From assembly GCF_020103695.1 (NCBI RefSeq), contig NZ_JAHXBF010000001.1:310001-374000 (forward strand): DNA of 64,000 nt, in the 5' to 3' direction. Every line of letters begins with the position of its first letter. Positions within the stretch are counted from its first letter, which is position 1. The stretch comes from Hyalangium versicolor (GTDB lineage: Bacteria; Myxococcota; Myxococcia; Myxococcales; Myxococcaceae). Shown here in pieces: positions 47,164-56,475 of the stretch. A model generated the notes under the pieces. The model was not told the DNA's origin. It saw nothing but the letters and a program-made list of their open reading frames with translations, and did not search any database. The position numbers and the translations under genes were made by a program.

Positions 47164-48135
47164 ATGACTACCCGTACCGCACTCGTCACCGGCGCCGCCG
47201 GCTTCATTGGCAGCCACCTCGTCGATCGGCTCCATGCCCAGGGTTACACAGTCCTGGGCGTGGACAACCTCATCCGCGGCCACCGCCGCAACCTGGCCGA
47301 GGCCGAGAAGCACCCAGGCTTCCGGCTGCTGGAGGAGGATCTCAGCCAGTACCCGCGCTGCCTGGAGGCCGTGCGCGCGGCGGCTCCGGGGCCCATCGAC
47401 ATCATCTGGCACATGGCGGCCAACTCGGACATCGCCGCGGGCGTGGCGGACCCGGACGTGGACCTGACGCACACGTTCCTCACCACGCACAACAGCCTGC
47501 GCATCGCTCGCGCGCTGAAGATTCCGCGCTTCGCGTTCGCTTCCAGCTCGGCGGTGTACGGCGATCACCCCAGCGTGCTCACCGAGGACACCGGTCCGCT
47601 GTTCCCCATCTCCAACTATGGGGCCATGAAGCTGGCCTCCGAGGGCCTCATCAGCGCCGCCCTGGAGAGCTTCCTGGAGCAGGTGTGGATCTTCCGCTTC
47701 CCGAACGTAGTGGGGAACCGGGCCACTCACGGCATCATCTATGACCTGATCCACAAGCTGAAGCGCACCCGCGCCGAGCTGGAGGTGCTGGGAGACGGCA
47801 CGCAGAGCAAGCCGTACCTGCACGTGAGCGAGCTGCTCGAAGCGATGCTGCTCTCTCGGGAGAAGGCCACCCAGCGGCTCAACTACTTCAACGTCGGTGT
47901 GGCGGGCCAGGAAGATGCCACCACCGTGCGCGGCATCGCGGAGCGGGTGATCTCCGTGGTGTCGCCCGGCACGCCCATCCGCTTCACGGGTGGGAAGAAG
48001 GGCTGGACGGGGGATGTGCCGAAGTTCCGGTACTCCACCGCGAAGATCCAGGGACTGGGGTGGAAGCCTCAGCTCACCTCGGACCAGGCCATCGAGCGGG
48101 CCGTCCGGGAGATCGCCGCAGAGCTGATGTCATGA
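47164..48135 (+). CDS. NAD-dependent sugar-nucleotide epimerase/dehydratase
   Basis: This 323-residue extended SDR protein has GAAGFIGSHLVDRL (NAD binding), HMAANSD, the catalytic ASSSAVYGD Ser/Thr region and YGAMK (YxxxK). It is similar to UDP-glucose 4-epimerases, but the exact substrate is unclear. Its stop overlaps the ATG of the heptose fusion gene by four bases (ATGA), indicating translational coupling and a shared pathway. Confidence 0.9.
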   Translation: MTTRTALVTGAAGFIGSHLVDRLHAQGYTVLGVDNLIRGHRRNLAEAEKHPGFRLLEEDLSQYPRCLEAVRAAAPGPIDIIWHMAANSDIAAGVADPDVDLTHTFLTTHNSLRIARALKIPRFAFASSSAVYGDHPSVLTEDTGPLFPISNYGAMKLASEGLISAALESFLEQVWIFRFPNVVGNRATHGIIYDLIHKLKRTRAELEVLGDGTQSKPYLHVSELLEAMLLSREKATQRLNYFNVGVAGQEDATTVRGIAERVISVVSPGTPIRFTGGKKGWTGDVPKFRYSTAKIQGLGWKPQLTSDQAIERAVREIAAELMS

Positions 48136-50033
48136 AGCAGGTGGTCATCCTCGCCGGGGGCAAGGGCACCCGGCTCGGCACCCGGCTGGGCGAAAACCTC
48201 CCCAAGCCGATGATGGACGTGGCGGGAAAGCCGCTGCTCCAGCACCAGCTCGAGTTGGCGCACCGTCACGGGTTCAACGAGGCCGTGCTGTTCACCGGCT
48301 ACCGGGCGGAGGCCATCGAGTCCTTCTTTGGGGACGGGGCCTCGCTGGGCATGCGGCTCGTCCACCACCGTGAGCCCCAGCCGCTGGGCACCGCGGGCGC
48401 CGTCATGGAGGGCTGGGAGCTGCTCGCCGAGCGCTTCCTGGTCATGTACGGCGACACGATGCTGGACGTGGACCTCACGCGCTTCTGGGCCGCGCATGAG
48501 GCCTCAGGGGCGGACGTCACGCTGTTCCTGCACCCGAACGATCACCCCGCGGACTCGGATCTGGTGGAGGTGGACGACGCGGGCAAGGTGCTGGCTTTTC
48601 ACGGCTACCCGCACCCGCCGGACCGGTTCCTGCCCAACCAGGTCAACGCGGCGCTCTACGTGATCGAGAAGCGGGCGCTGCCGGCCTTCTCCGGACAGCC
48701 GCGCATCATCGACTTCGCCAAGCACCTGTTCCCCGATTTGCACCGCCAGGGCGTGCGCTTCTTCGGCTACGTGAGCCCCGAGTACATCAAGGACATGGGG
48801 ACTCCGGAGCGGTACGACCGCGTGGTGGGCGATCTGCGCTCCGGCAAGATCGCGAAGCGCTCGCTGGGCGCCGCGCAGCCGGCGGTGTTCCTGGATCGAG
48901 ACGGAACGCTCATCCGTGAGGACGGCTACATCCGTACGCCCGAGCAGGTCCACCTCATCGATGGGGTGGGATCGGCGGTGCGGCGCCTGAACCAGTCCAC
49001 GCTGCGCACGGCCATCGTTACCAACCAGCCCGTGATCGCCCGGGGTGAGGCCACCGAGGAGACGCTCCGGCAGATCCACTACAAGCTGGAGACGCTGCTG
49101 GGGCGCGAGGGCGCCTACGTCGATCGCATCTACTTTTGTCCGCACCATCCGGACGCGGGCTTCCCGGGCGAGCGGCGCGAGCTGAAGATCCGCTGCAACT
49201 GCCGCAAGCCCGCCACGGGCATGCTGGAGCAGGCCGCGAAGGACCTGGTCATCGATCTGCCGCGCTCATGGCTCATCGGCGACAGCACGGTGGATGTGCG
49301 CACGGCGCGCAACGCCGGCATGCGCTCCATCCTCCTGCGCACGGGCGAAGCGGGCCGAGACGCTCGCTTCCCGGACCGGCCAGACTACGTCTTCCACACG
49401 CTGGGGGACGCGGTCGACTTCGCCCTCCAGGGACATGAAGCGCTGCGCCGCAAGCTGGCTCCGGTGGCCGAGCGCATCACCCCGGGGATGCTGGTGGGGA
49501 TCGCCGGGTTGGCACACTCGGGCAAGAGCAGCGCCAGCTCCGTGCTGCGCGAGCTGCTCGCCGAGCGGGGGTTGCGGGTCACCATCCTCTCCCTGGACTC
49601 ATGGATCCGTTCCGCGGCGGACCGGAGCGGACCCGAGCCCCAGCACAGCTATGACTACCCGGCCATCGAGGCCGCCCTTACCCCGCTCGCCTCGCGCACG
49701 GGGGCGAGCACGCTGCGGTTGCCTCGCTATGAGCGCGCCTCTCGCACCTCGCACCTGGATGGGGAAGTGGTCGAAGTAGGGGGTGGGGAGGTCTTGCTGG
49801 TCGAGGGTGTGGTGGCGCTCGATGTTCCGGGGCTCCAGGCGGCGCTCGGTCTCAAGGTCTTCGTCGACTGTGACGAATCCGTGCGGCGTGAACGTTTCCT
49901 CCGGGACTACGCGTGGAGAGGGACGTCCCAGGAAGAGGCCCTGGGGCGGTATTCGGAGCGAGAGGCTCACGAGAACCCGCGCATTCGCGCCACTCGTGAG
50001 CGGGCGGACGTCGTCGTGGAGATGGGTACATGA
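48132..50033 (+). CDS. Trifunctional heptose enzyme: nucleotidyltransferase (HddC-like) - phosphatase (GmhB-like) - P-loop kinase
   Basis: The 633-residue protein has three domains. Residues 1-235 are a sugar-phosphate nucleotidyltransferase (LAGGKGTRLGTRLGENLPKP), like HddC guanylyltransferase. Residues 250-430 are an HAD phosphatase like GmhB, with DRDGT at 255-259 and the family zinc site C336-x-H338 and C355-x-C357. Residues 455-633 hold a P-loop (G459-LAHSG-K465-S) and resemble uridine kinase/PRK-type kinases (VLLVEGVVALDVPGLQ; VFVDCDESVRRERFLRDY). With the next two genes, GmhA- and HddA-like, this covers all four steps from sedoheptulose-7-phosphate to GDP-D-glycero-alpha-D-manno-heptose. 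The substrate of the kinase domain is unknown. Start and stop both overlap neighbours by ATGA. Confidence 0.9.
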   Translation: MKQVVILAGGKGTRLGTRLGENLPKPMMDVAGKPLLQHQLELAHRHGFNEAVLFTGYRAEAIESFFGDGASLGMRLVHHREPQPLGTAGAVMEGWELLAERFLVMYGDTMLDVDLTRFWAAHEASGADVTLFLHPNDHPADSDLVEVDDAGKVLAFHGYPHPPDRFLPNQVNAALYVIEKRALPAFSGQPRIIDFAKHLFPDLHRQGVRFFGYVSPEYIKDMGTPERYDRVVGDLRSGKIAKRSLGAAQPAVFLDRDGTLIREDGYIRTPEQVHLIDGVGSAVRRLNQSTLRTAIVTNQPVIARGEATEETLRQIHYKLETLLGREGAYVDRIYFCPHHPDAGFPGERRELKIRCNCRKPATGMLEQAAKDLVIDLPRSWLIGDSTVDVRTARNAGMRSILLRTGEAGRDARFPDRPDYVFHTLGDAVDFALQGHEALRRKLAPVAERITPGMLVGIAGLAHSGKSSASSVLRELLAERGLRVTILSLDSWIRSAADRSGPEPQHSYDYPAIEAALTPLASRTGASTLRLPRYERASRTSHLDGEVVEVGGGEVLLVEGVVALDVPGLQAALGLKVFVDCDESVRRERFLRDYAWRGTSQEEALGRYSEREAHENPRIRATRERADVVVEMGT

Positions 50034-51010
50034 TCATCAGCCGGGCACCATTGCGGATGAGCTTCGTCGGCGGAGGCAGCGATCTGCCCTCCTTCTACCG
50101 GGAGCATGGGGGAGCGGTCGTCTCCACCACCGTCGACAAGTACGTCTACGTCACCATCAACAAGAAGTTCGATGACTCCATCCGCATCAGCTACTCGAAG
50201 ACGGAGGAGGTGGACACCGTCAACGAGATCCAGCACCCCATCGTCCGCGAGGCGATGCGGCTGCTGAAGATCCCCGGTGGGCTCGAGATCACCTCCGTGG
50301 CGGACATCCCCGCCAAGGGCACGGGCCTGGGTTCCTCCAGCACCTTCGCGGTGGGCCTGCTCCACGCGCTCTACGCGCAGATGGGGAAGTTCGTCTCCGC
50401 TGAGACGCTCGCTCGCCAGGCCTGCGAGCTGGAGATCGACGTCCTCAAGGAGCCCATCGGGAAGCAGGACCAGTACGCGGCCGCCTACGGGGGACTGAGC
50501 TTCATCCAGTTCAACGCGGACGACTCGGTGTTCGTCCACCCCATCATCTGCGCCAGGGAGACGCTGGACCGTTTCCAACGCAACACGATCTGCTTCTACA
50601 CGGGGATTACCCGAAGCGCGTCCGCCATCCTGAAGGCCCAGGACGAGGCGGTGCGCGGCAGCCGCAGCAAACAGGACGTGTTGCGGCAGATGGTGCGCCT
50701 CACCTACGACTTCAAGCACGAGCTGGAGCACAACAACCTGGACACCGTGGGCGAAATCCTTCACGCCAACTGGGTGCTGAAGAAGAGCCTCACGGCCGGA
50801 GTGAGCAGTCCGGCAATCGACGAGTGGTATGCCAAGGCTTGTCAGGCTGGAGCCACCGGTGGCAAGCTGCTGGGAGCCGGCTCTGGCGGATTCCTCATGT
50901 TCTACGCCCCCGAGGAAGCTCACCCTGCGATTGCGCAAGCCTTGGGAGATCTGCGGCGTGTGGACTTCAAGTTCGAGCCACGGGGCAGCGCCATCATCTT
51001 CGTTCACTGA
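50030..51010 (+). CDS. hddA: D-glycero-D-manno-heptose 7-phosphate kinase (GHMP family)
   Basis: The 326-residue GHMP kinase has N-terminal ISRAPLRMSFVGGGSDLPSF, the ATP-binding motif AKGTGLGSSST, and C-terminal GGKLLGAGSGGFLMFY. These match HddA-type heptose kinases and related GHMP sugar kinases such as FKP. Placement between a GmhB/HddC fusion and GmhA makes the heptose-7-phosphate 1-kinase assignment the best fit. Its ATG overlaps the previous stop (ATGA). Confidence 0.9.
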   Translation: MIISRAPLRMSFVGGGSDLPSFYREHGGAVVSTTVDKYVYVTINKKFDDSIRISYSKTEEVDTVNEIQHPIVREAMRLLKIPGGLEITSVADIPAKGTGLGSSSTFAVGLLHALYAQMGKFVSAETLARQACELEIDVLKEPIGKQDQYAAAYGGLSFIQFNADDSVFVHPIICARETLDRFQRNTICFYTGITRSASAILKAQDEAVRGSRSKQDVLRQMVRLTYDFKHELEHNNLDTVGEILHANWVLKKSLTAGVSSPAIDEWYAKACQAGATGGKLLGAGSGGFLMFYAPEEAHPAIAQALGDLRRVDFKFEPRGSAIIFVH

Positions 51011-51064
51011 TTACCCGCAGCAACGGGGGGCCGAGCCCCGGATGTGCCGAGGAGAGAGAGAAAC

Positions 51065-51667
51065 ATGACGTACAGTGAGGCCTATTACAGCCGCATGGTG
51101 AAGGCCATTCATGCGCTCGACTACCAGCAGGTGGACTTCTGCATGGACCTGGTCGAGGCCGCCTGGAAGGAAGGCCGGCAGATCTTCACCATGGGCAACG
51201 GAGGCAGCGCATCCACGGCCTCCCACTTTGTGTGCGACTGGAACAAGGGTGTCTCCTACAAGAAGGAGCACCGCATTCGCGCCATCTGCCTCAACGACAA
51301 CGTGCCCACGATGATGGCGTACGCCAACGACGTGTCGTACCTGTCCGTCTTCGAGGAGCCGCTGAAGAACTTCATGCGGCCGGGAGATCTCGTCATCGGC
51401 ATCTCCGGCAGCGGCAACTCGCCCAACGTGCTCAACGCCATCCAGTGGGCCAATGAGAACGGCGGCATCACGCTGGGCATCACCGGCTACGACGGCGGCA
51501 AGCTGAAGCTGATGTCCCGGCACTCGCTGCACGTGAACGTGAACGACATGCAGATCGTCGAGGATCTGCACCTGTCCTTTGGCCACGTCACCATGCAGCG
51601 GCTCAGCGGCATGCCCGCCGAGTGCTATGTGGAGAAGGAGAAGCGGGCCGCCACCGGCACGCGCTGA
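51065..51667 (+). CDS. gmhA: Sedoheptulose-7-phosphate isomerase (SIS domain)
   Basis: The 200-residue SIS-domain protein begins at the ATG after a GGAGAGAG ribosome binding site. The phosphosugar-binding motifs are MGNGGSASTASHFVCD and GISGSGNSPNVLNAI, and HLSFGH near the C-terminus is typical of GmhA. It would convert sedoheptulose-7-phosphate to D-glycero-D-manno-heptose-7-phosphate, the first step of the pathway encoded by this gene group. It is the last gene of the run before a strong convergent terminator. Confidence 0.92.
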   Translation: MTYSEAYYSRMVKAIHALDYQQVDFCMDLVEAAWKEGRQIFTMGNGGSASTASHFVCDWNKGVSYKKEHRIRAICLNDNVPTMMAYANDVSYLSVFEEPLKNFMRPGDLVIGISGSGNSPNVLNAIQWANENGGITLGITGYDGGKLKLMSRHSLHVNVNDMQIVEDLHLSFGHVTMQRLSGMPAECYVEKEKRAATGTR

Positions 51668-51683
51668 GCCGGGCGCTGGAGCG

Positions 51684-51711
51684 TGTCAGCCTCCCACTTT
51701 TGGGGGGCTGA
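51684..51711. terminator. Strong hairpin terminator after gmhA
   Basis: GTCAGCCTCCC pairs with GGGGGGCTGAC, an 11-bp stem with one G-T pair and an ACTTTT loop. It lies between the gmhA stop and the stop of the opposing membrane protein gene. Confidence 0.75.
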
Positions 51712-51715
51712 CCCT

Positions 51716-53380
51716 TCAAGGCGCGGGCTGGGCGACGGCGGCGGAGATCTCCGGGTGGCGGAAGACGCGCTGCTCATTCTCGGGTGTGCGCGGCTCGAGC
51801 AGCTCGGGGAACGCGGTGGACACGCGGTAGTTCTCGAGCAGGTAGTCCCGCACGCGAGGCAGCGCGTGGACGTTGTGGGAGAACCAGAAGTCCTTCGGGT
51901 TCAGCACGACGAACCGGGGAGGTGCGGCGCGCAGCTGCGCGAGCATCTCCTCCTCGTAGTGGACCAGGTCCATGAACACGATGCTGAAGGTGGTGGCGCT
52001 GTTGCGCTCAGAGGTGGCGTACAGCAGCGGCCAGGTTCCGAAGATGAAGAGGGTGTCCTCGGGCCGCGAGTTGTCGCGGATGTAGCGGCCCACCTGCTCG
52101 CTCCAAGCGAACTCCCCCATGACGGGGAACTGCCGGGCCAGCTTCCAGGTCATCGTCAGTGGCAGCCAGAGCGAGTTCCCCACGCCGATCACCGCCAGCG
52201 CCGCGAGCATCGCGAGTGCTCCTGCGATGAGCTTGCGGGAGCGCTGACTCGCGAGCGCCTGGCGCACAAGCCCCACCGTGCCCGCGCCGGCGGCCAGCCC
52301 GAGGAAGGGAAACGCGGGGATGGCGTGGAAGGCGAGCTGGCCGATGCCGGAGGGATTGGCTCCAACCCAGCCGCCGATGGCGCCGGCCCACGCCAGCCAC
52401 AAGGCCACGCGCGAGGTGCGCTCCTGCCGCCGCCAGTACACCGCATAGCTCACGATGGAGACGGCCAGGGCGCAGAGGGCGAAGCGCCACAGGGCTCGAA
52501 TGGCCGGTTCGTTCAGGTGGCCAATCCAGCCTGCCGGGTCCACGTAGGTCTTCGCCTTCATGTTGTGTAGCAGGGTCCAGTAGATGAAGTCGTTCAGCGT
52601 GCCCATTGCCGCGAAGATCCCCACGAAGGCGAGCAGGGGGAGCACGGCTCCGAGGCTCACCCAGACGGCATCCAGGGCCAGGAGCTTGAGCCAGGGAGTG
52701 CCCGGTGAGCGCCCCACCACGCGCCCCACGGTGACGACGAGCACGACGAGGGCGAAGAGTTCGACGGCCAGGAGCCGGGCCATGAAGGCCAGGCCGAACA
52801 GCGCTCCCACGCCGAGCGCCAGCCGAGCCCGGGCTGGGCCCTGGAGCTGGAGGTTCGACTCCAGCCGCAGGATGGCCACGGTGCCCAGGAGCATGAACAG
52901 CACGCTGGGTACCTCGCTCAAGTGCAGGTAGGCCCAGAGCGGCACCTCGAGCAGCAGATAGGCCACGGCTCCGATGAAGCCAGCGGCCAGGGAGAAGGCG
53001 CGCCGTCCCAGGAGCAGGAGAGTGAGGAGGATGCCGCTGTTGAGTGCCGCCGCCAGTGCTCGATTGAGCGAGGCACTGAAGCCGAAGGCATGTCCCCACA
53101 GGAATGACAGCAGGGCACCCAGCGGCATGTGGACGTCGAACTGACGCTTGTAGAGCGAGGAGAAGAAGCGCCCGTACGCGACGTGCTCCAGGTCGTCGTT
53201 GAAGAAGTTGAAGTTTCGGAGGCTGAGCGCCAGCGCGAACTGGGCGGTGATGAGCACAGCGCCAGCGATGACGAAGCGGACGGTGTCCGCGCGTGACGCA
53301 CGAGGTGCGGAGGGGATGGGCGGACTCATGGAGACGTGAAGGCGGTGAGACTCATAGCTGTCACGCACGCGTCCTGCCAT
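51716..53380 (-). CDS. Polytopic membrane protein, GT-C (family 39/ArnT-like) glycosyltransferase
   Basis: This 554-residue protein has about ten to twelve hydrophobic helices. After the first helix it has FNDDLEHVAYGRFF, which corresponds to the acidic first periplasmic loop that carries the catalytic Asp in GT-C enzymes using polyprenyl-phosphate sugars. The hydrophilic C-terminal portion (about residues 440-554) faces the periplasm. It may add a sugar to lipid A, protein or the exported glycan. Two GT2 enzymes of the dolichol-phosphate-sugar synthase type nearby could supply its donor. An alternative start is MSPPIPS at 53329. Confidence 0.78.
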   Translation of the reverse strand: MAGRVRDSYESHRLHVSMSPPIPSAPRASRADTVRFVIAGAVLITAQFALALSLRNFNFFNDDLEHVAYGRFFSSLYKRQFDVHMPLGALLSFLWGHAFGFSASLNRALAAALNSGILLTLLLLGRRAFSLAAGFIGAVAYLLLEVPLWAYLHLSEVPSVLFMLLGTVAILRLESNLQLQGPARARLALGVGALFGLAFMARLLAVELFALVVLVVTVGRVVGRSPGTPWLKLLALDAVWVSLGAVLPLLAFVGIFAAMGTLNDFIYWTLLHNMKAKTYVDPAGWIGHLNEPAIRALWRFALCALAVSIVSYAVYWRRQERTSRVALWLAWAGAIGGWVGANPSGIGQLAFHAIPAFPFLGLAAGAGTVGLVRQALASQRSRKLIAGALAMLAALAVIGVGNSLWLPLTMTWKLARQFPVMGEFAWSEQVGRYIRDNSRPEDTLFIFGTWPLLYATSERNSATTFSIVFMDLVHYEEEMLAQLRAAPPRFVVLNPKDFWFSHNVHALPRVRDYLLENYRVSTAFPELLEPRTPENEQRVFRHPEISAAVAQPAP

Positions 53381-53392
53381 GTGAGAGGTACC

Positions 53393-53423
53393 TTGACGTC
53401 CAAGGGTCTTCGTGAGCTATGAT
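53393..53423 (+). promoter_or_regulatory. Putative promoter of the five-gene module
   Basis: TTGACG (53393-53398) and TATGAT (53418-53423) are 19 bp apart, slightly longer than ideal. The -10 overlaps an upstream in-frame ATG at 53419, which favours the internal start at 53512 for the flavoprotein. Confidence 0.4.
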
Positions 53424-53511
53424 TATGCCCTCACGGGCCGGACATGATCAGTTGTCTGCTCGCTGGGGCCGCGGAGAGAGCGGCTCACGCGGGTGTGACT
53501 CCATCGAGTGT

Positions 53512-54654
53512 ATGCCCGTAGGTCATAGCCAGACATACGATGCGGTAGTCATTGGCGCGGGCTTCTTTGGATGCAGCCTCGCGCGCCACTTGAGTGGCTT
53601 CCTCGGCCGGGTGCTCCTCGTGGAGCGTGAACCCGAGCCGATGAGGCGCGCCTCCTATGCCAATCAGGCGCGGGTCCACAATGGCTATCACTATCCGCGC
53701 AGCCTGCTGACAGCGCTGCGCTCCCGAGTGAACTTTGGTCGCTTTGTCAGTGAATACGCGGACTGTATCCGCAGTGATTTCGAGAAGTTCTATCCCATCG
53801 CGTTGCAGCACTCGCATGTCACCGCCAACCAGTTCCAGACCTTCTGCGAGCGCATCGGTGCTCCCATCGAACCTGCTACTCCCCAGGTGCGAGCCCTGTT
53901 CGATCCCGACCGGGTGGAGAGCGTCTTTCGCGTGCAGGAGTTCGCATTCGACGCGGTGAAACTGCGCGAGAGGGTGCTCCGCGAGCTTTGGGAGACGAGC
54001 ACCCAACTGCGCATGCGCACGGAAGTCACGAAGCTCTCTCCCTGGCGAGACGGGTGCATCGCGGTGGATCTGCGGGAGGACGGGGCAGGGGATCAGGTGG
54101 TGGCGAGGTATGTCTTCAACTGCACCTACGCCCGGCTCAACGCGCTGCTCCAGGCGTCGGGGTTGCGCACGCTGCCGCTCAAGTACGAGGTGGCGGAGAT
54201 GGCCCTGGTGGAGGTGCCGCCCGAGTTACGGGAGGTCGGGGTGACGGTGATGTGTGGGCCCTTCTTTTCGGTGATGCCCTTTCCGTCCAAGGGGCTGCAC
54301 ACCTTGAGCCACGTGCGCTACACGCCCCACCATTCGTGGCAGGACATGGCGGACGGCTGCGGCCGGGACCCCTACCAGCACCTGGAGAACTACGAGCGCA
54401 GGACGAACTTCGAGCTCATGCTCCGCGACGCGCAGAGGTACCTGCCGGTGATGGAGGGCTGCCGCTACGTCGAGTCTCTCTGGGAGATGAAGACAGTGCT
54501 GCCGTCGAGCGAGGTGGATGACAGCCGGCCCATCCTCTTCAAGCGCGATCACGGGCTGAAGAACCTCATCTGCCTGATGGGGGGCAAGATCGACAACATC
54601 TACGACGTGCTGCAGGAGGTTGACGTGCTGCGCAAGCGCGGGGAGCTGAACTGA
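53512..54654 (+). CDS. FAD-dependent oxidoreductase (DAO family)
   Basis: From the ATG of MPVGHSQTYD the protein has 380 residues and begins directly with the dinucleotide-binding fold (VVIGAGFFGCSLARHL), followed by RASYANQARVHNGYHYPRS, seen in DAO-type oxidases. A weaker start at 53419 would add 31 residues. Related flavoproteins occur in surface-glycan loci, but their substrates are mostly undefined. The stop codon overlaps the start of the next glycosyltransferase by one base. Confidence 0.82.
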   Translation: MPVGHSQTYDAVVIGAGFFGCSLARHLSGFLGRVLLVEREPEPMRRASYANQARVHNGYHYPRSLLTALRSRVNFGRFVSEYADCIRSDFEKFYPIALQHSHVTANQFQTFCERIGAPIEPATPQVRALFDPDRVESVFRVQEFAFDAVKLRERVLRELWETSTQLRMRTEVTKLSPWRDGCIAVDLREDGAGDQVVARYVFNCTYARLNALLQASGLRTLPLKYEVAEMALVEVPPELREVGVTVMCGPFFSVMPFPSKGLHTLSHVRYTPHHSWQDMADGCGRDPYQHLENYERRTNFELMLRDAQRYLPVMEGCRYVESLWEMKTVLPSSEVDDSRPILFKRDHGLKNLICLMGGKIDNIYDVLQEVDVLRKRGELN

Positions 54655-55658
54655 TGGGGCTGGTGGACTGCTTCGTGTCGGTGGTGGTGCCCCTGAGCAA
54701 CTGCGGCTCCATCATCAACGGTTTCCTCGATGAAGTGACGGGGATCCTCCAAGCGAACTACACCAACTATGAGTTGGTGCTGGTGGATGATGGCTCGAGC
54801 GACGATACGGCCGAGCGGGTGAAGGAAGCCCTGGGGCGCCATGCGTGCGTGCGCTACCTCCGGCTGTCGCGCAAGTTCGGCACGGAGATCGCCATTGCCT
54901 CCGGGTTGGAGTCGGTGATCGGCGACTACACGGTGGTGATGTTGCCCGAGTGCGATCCTCCGTCCCTCATCCCCGAGCTGGTGGCCCAGGCGCGCGCTGG
55001 CCAGGGGGTGGTCTTCGGGGTGCGGCGCAACCGCGAGGGAGATCCGCTGTGGCTGAGGCTGGGCGCCTTCATCTTCTATGGGCTGGCCCGTTTCGTCTTC
55101 CGATGGCGGCTGCCTCGCAACGGCACCGAGTTCCGGGTGCTCAGCCGGCAGGTGGTGAATGCCATCTCCCGAATCAAGGATCGCTACCGCTACCTGAGCC
55201 TGCTCAGCTTCTACGTAGGCTACGCCAGCCAGAGCTTCGTCTACACGCCGGTGTCGAGGAGCTCGCGGCGGCGGCGCGGTTTCTTCGACGCGGTGTCGCT
55301 CGCCATTGGGATGATCGTGGCGTACTCCACGCATCCGCTGCGGTGGGTGACATGGGTGGGCGTAGGGGCGAGCCTGTTGAACCTGCTCTACATGAGCTAC
55401 GTGGTGGGCATCTACCTGTTCATGCCGCAGGTGCAGGAGGGGTGGACGACGATGTCGCTCCAGTCCTCGGGCATGTTCTTCCTGCTCTTCACGTTGCTGG
55501 CGGTGTTGGCGGAGTACATCGGCCGTCTGGTGGAGGAGTCCTCGGAGCGGCCCCTGTACTACGTGATGGAAGAGCGCAACAGCAACGTGCTGGTGGCCGA
55601 GCGCCGCACCAACGTCGTCCCCGAGTCCGCTCCGCTCCCGAAGGTGTCGAATGGTTGA
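54654..55658 (+). CDS. GT2 polyprenyl-phosphate sugar synthase-like, with C-terminal membrane helices
   Basis: The 334-residue protein has a GT2 domain (VSVVVPLSNCGSII, LVLVDDGSSDDTAE, LRLSRKFGTEIAIASGLE) and two hydrophobic helices at about 225-255 and 265-295, as in GtrB/ArnC/DPM-type enzymes. The usual DxD position reads PECDPPSLIPE. It would transfer a sugar to undecaprenyl phosphate at the inner membrane. Overlaps both neighbours by 1 and 8 bases. Confidence 0.88.
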   Translation: MGLVDCFVSVVVPLSNCGSIINGFLDEVTGILQANYTNYELVLVDDGSSDDTAERVKEALGRHACVRYLRLSRKFGTEIAIASGLESVIGDYTVVMLPECDPPSLIPELVAQARAGQGVVFGVRRNREGDPLWLRLGAFIFYGLARFVFRWRLPRNGTEFRVLSRQVVNAISRIKDRYRYLSLLSFYVGYASQSFVYTPVSRSSRRRRGFFDAVSLAIGMIVAYSTHPLRWVTWVGVGASLLNLLYMSYVVGIYLFMPQVQEGWTTMSLQSSGMFFLLFTLLAVLAEYIGRLVEESSERPLYYVMEERNSNVLVAERRTNVVPESAPLPKVSNG

Positions 55659-56475
55659 GGCCGTGCCGGACCTGTCTTGGGAGGTGCCCGCGTCCCGTGT
55701 CGTGGAGCTGCGTCCCCGGCGCACTCGCTACTGCGTCTGCATCCCCGTGATCAACGAGGGGGAGAAGCTCGCGAAGCAGCTTTCGCGCATGCAGCCGTTG
55801 ATGGACACGGTGGACGTCATCATCGCGGACGGTGGCAGCACGGACAGCTCGGTGGCGTCGGAGCTCGTGGGGCCGGCCGGTGTGCGCACGGTGCTGGTGA
55901 AGACAGGGCCCGGCAAGCTCAGCGCCCAGATGCGCATGGCCTTCGCCTACGCGCTGGAGCAGGGCTACGAGGGGATTGTCACCATCGACGGCAACAACAA
56001 GGACGATCCGGGCGCCATCCCTCTCTTCCTGAAGGCGCTGGACGAGGGGTACGACCACGTCCAGGGTTCGCGCTTCATCCCCGGGGGCGAGGCGGAGAAC
56101 ACTCCGCCCATGCGGTGGTTGGGAATCCGCTTGGTGCACGCCCCGCTCATCAGCCTGGCGGCGGGGGCTCGCTACACGGATACCACCAACGGTTTCCGGG
56201 CCTACAGCCGCCGGTTCCTCGCGGATCCTCGCGTGGCTCCCTTCCGGGACGTCTTCTCCCGTTACGAGTTGCACTACTACCTGGCCATCCGCGCCCCGGA
56301 GCTGGGCTTCCGGGTGCTCGAGGTTCCCGTGTCCCGGCGCTATCCCGGCAAGGGGCCGGTGCCCACCAAGATCAGTGCCGTGCGCGGCAACCTGCTCGTG
56401 CTCCAGACGCTGATGAACGCGTGCCTCCATCGCTACGATCCTCCTTCCAGCTCTCGGGAGCAGCCCCATGCCTGA
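55651..56475 (+). CDS. GT2 glycosyltransferase, dolichol-phosphate mannose synthase-like, soluble
   Basis: This 274-residue protein has a GT2 fold: YCVCIPVINEGEKLAKQL, VIIADGGSTDSSVA, the metal-binding region IDGNNKDDPGAI and TNGFRAYSRRFL. It has no membrane helices, unlike its neighbour, so the two may act in sequence or on different acceptors. Its start lies inside the previous gene and its end overlaps the next by 8 bases. Confidence 0.88.
   Translation: MVEAVPDLSWEVPASRVVELRPRRTRYCVCIPVINEGEKLAKQLSRMQPLMDTVDVIIADGGSTDSSVASELVGPAGVRTVLVKTGPGKLSAQMRMAFAYALEQGYEGIVTIDGNNKDDPGAIPLFLKALDEGYDHVQGSRFIPGGEAENTPPMRWLGIRLVHAPLISLAAGARYTDTTNGFRAYSRRFLADPRVAPFRDVFSRYELHYYLAIRAPELGFRVLEVPVSRRYPGKGPVPTKISAVRGNLLVLQTLMNACLHRYDPPSSSREQPHA

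Noticed and set aside
43653..47207. 1184-residue minus-strand frame opposite the methyltransferase/glycosyltransferase fusion
   Set aside because: Antisense shadow; the plus-strand frame contains intact SAM-binding and glycosyltransferase motifs.
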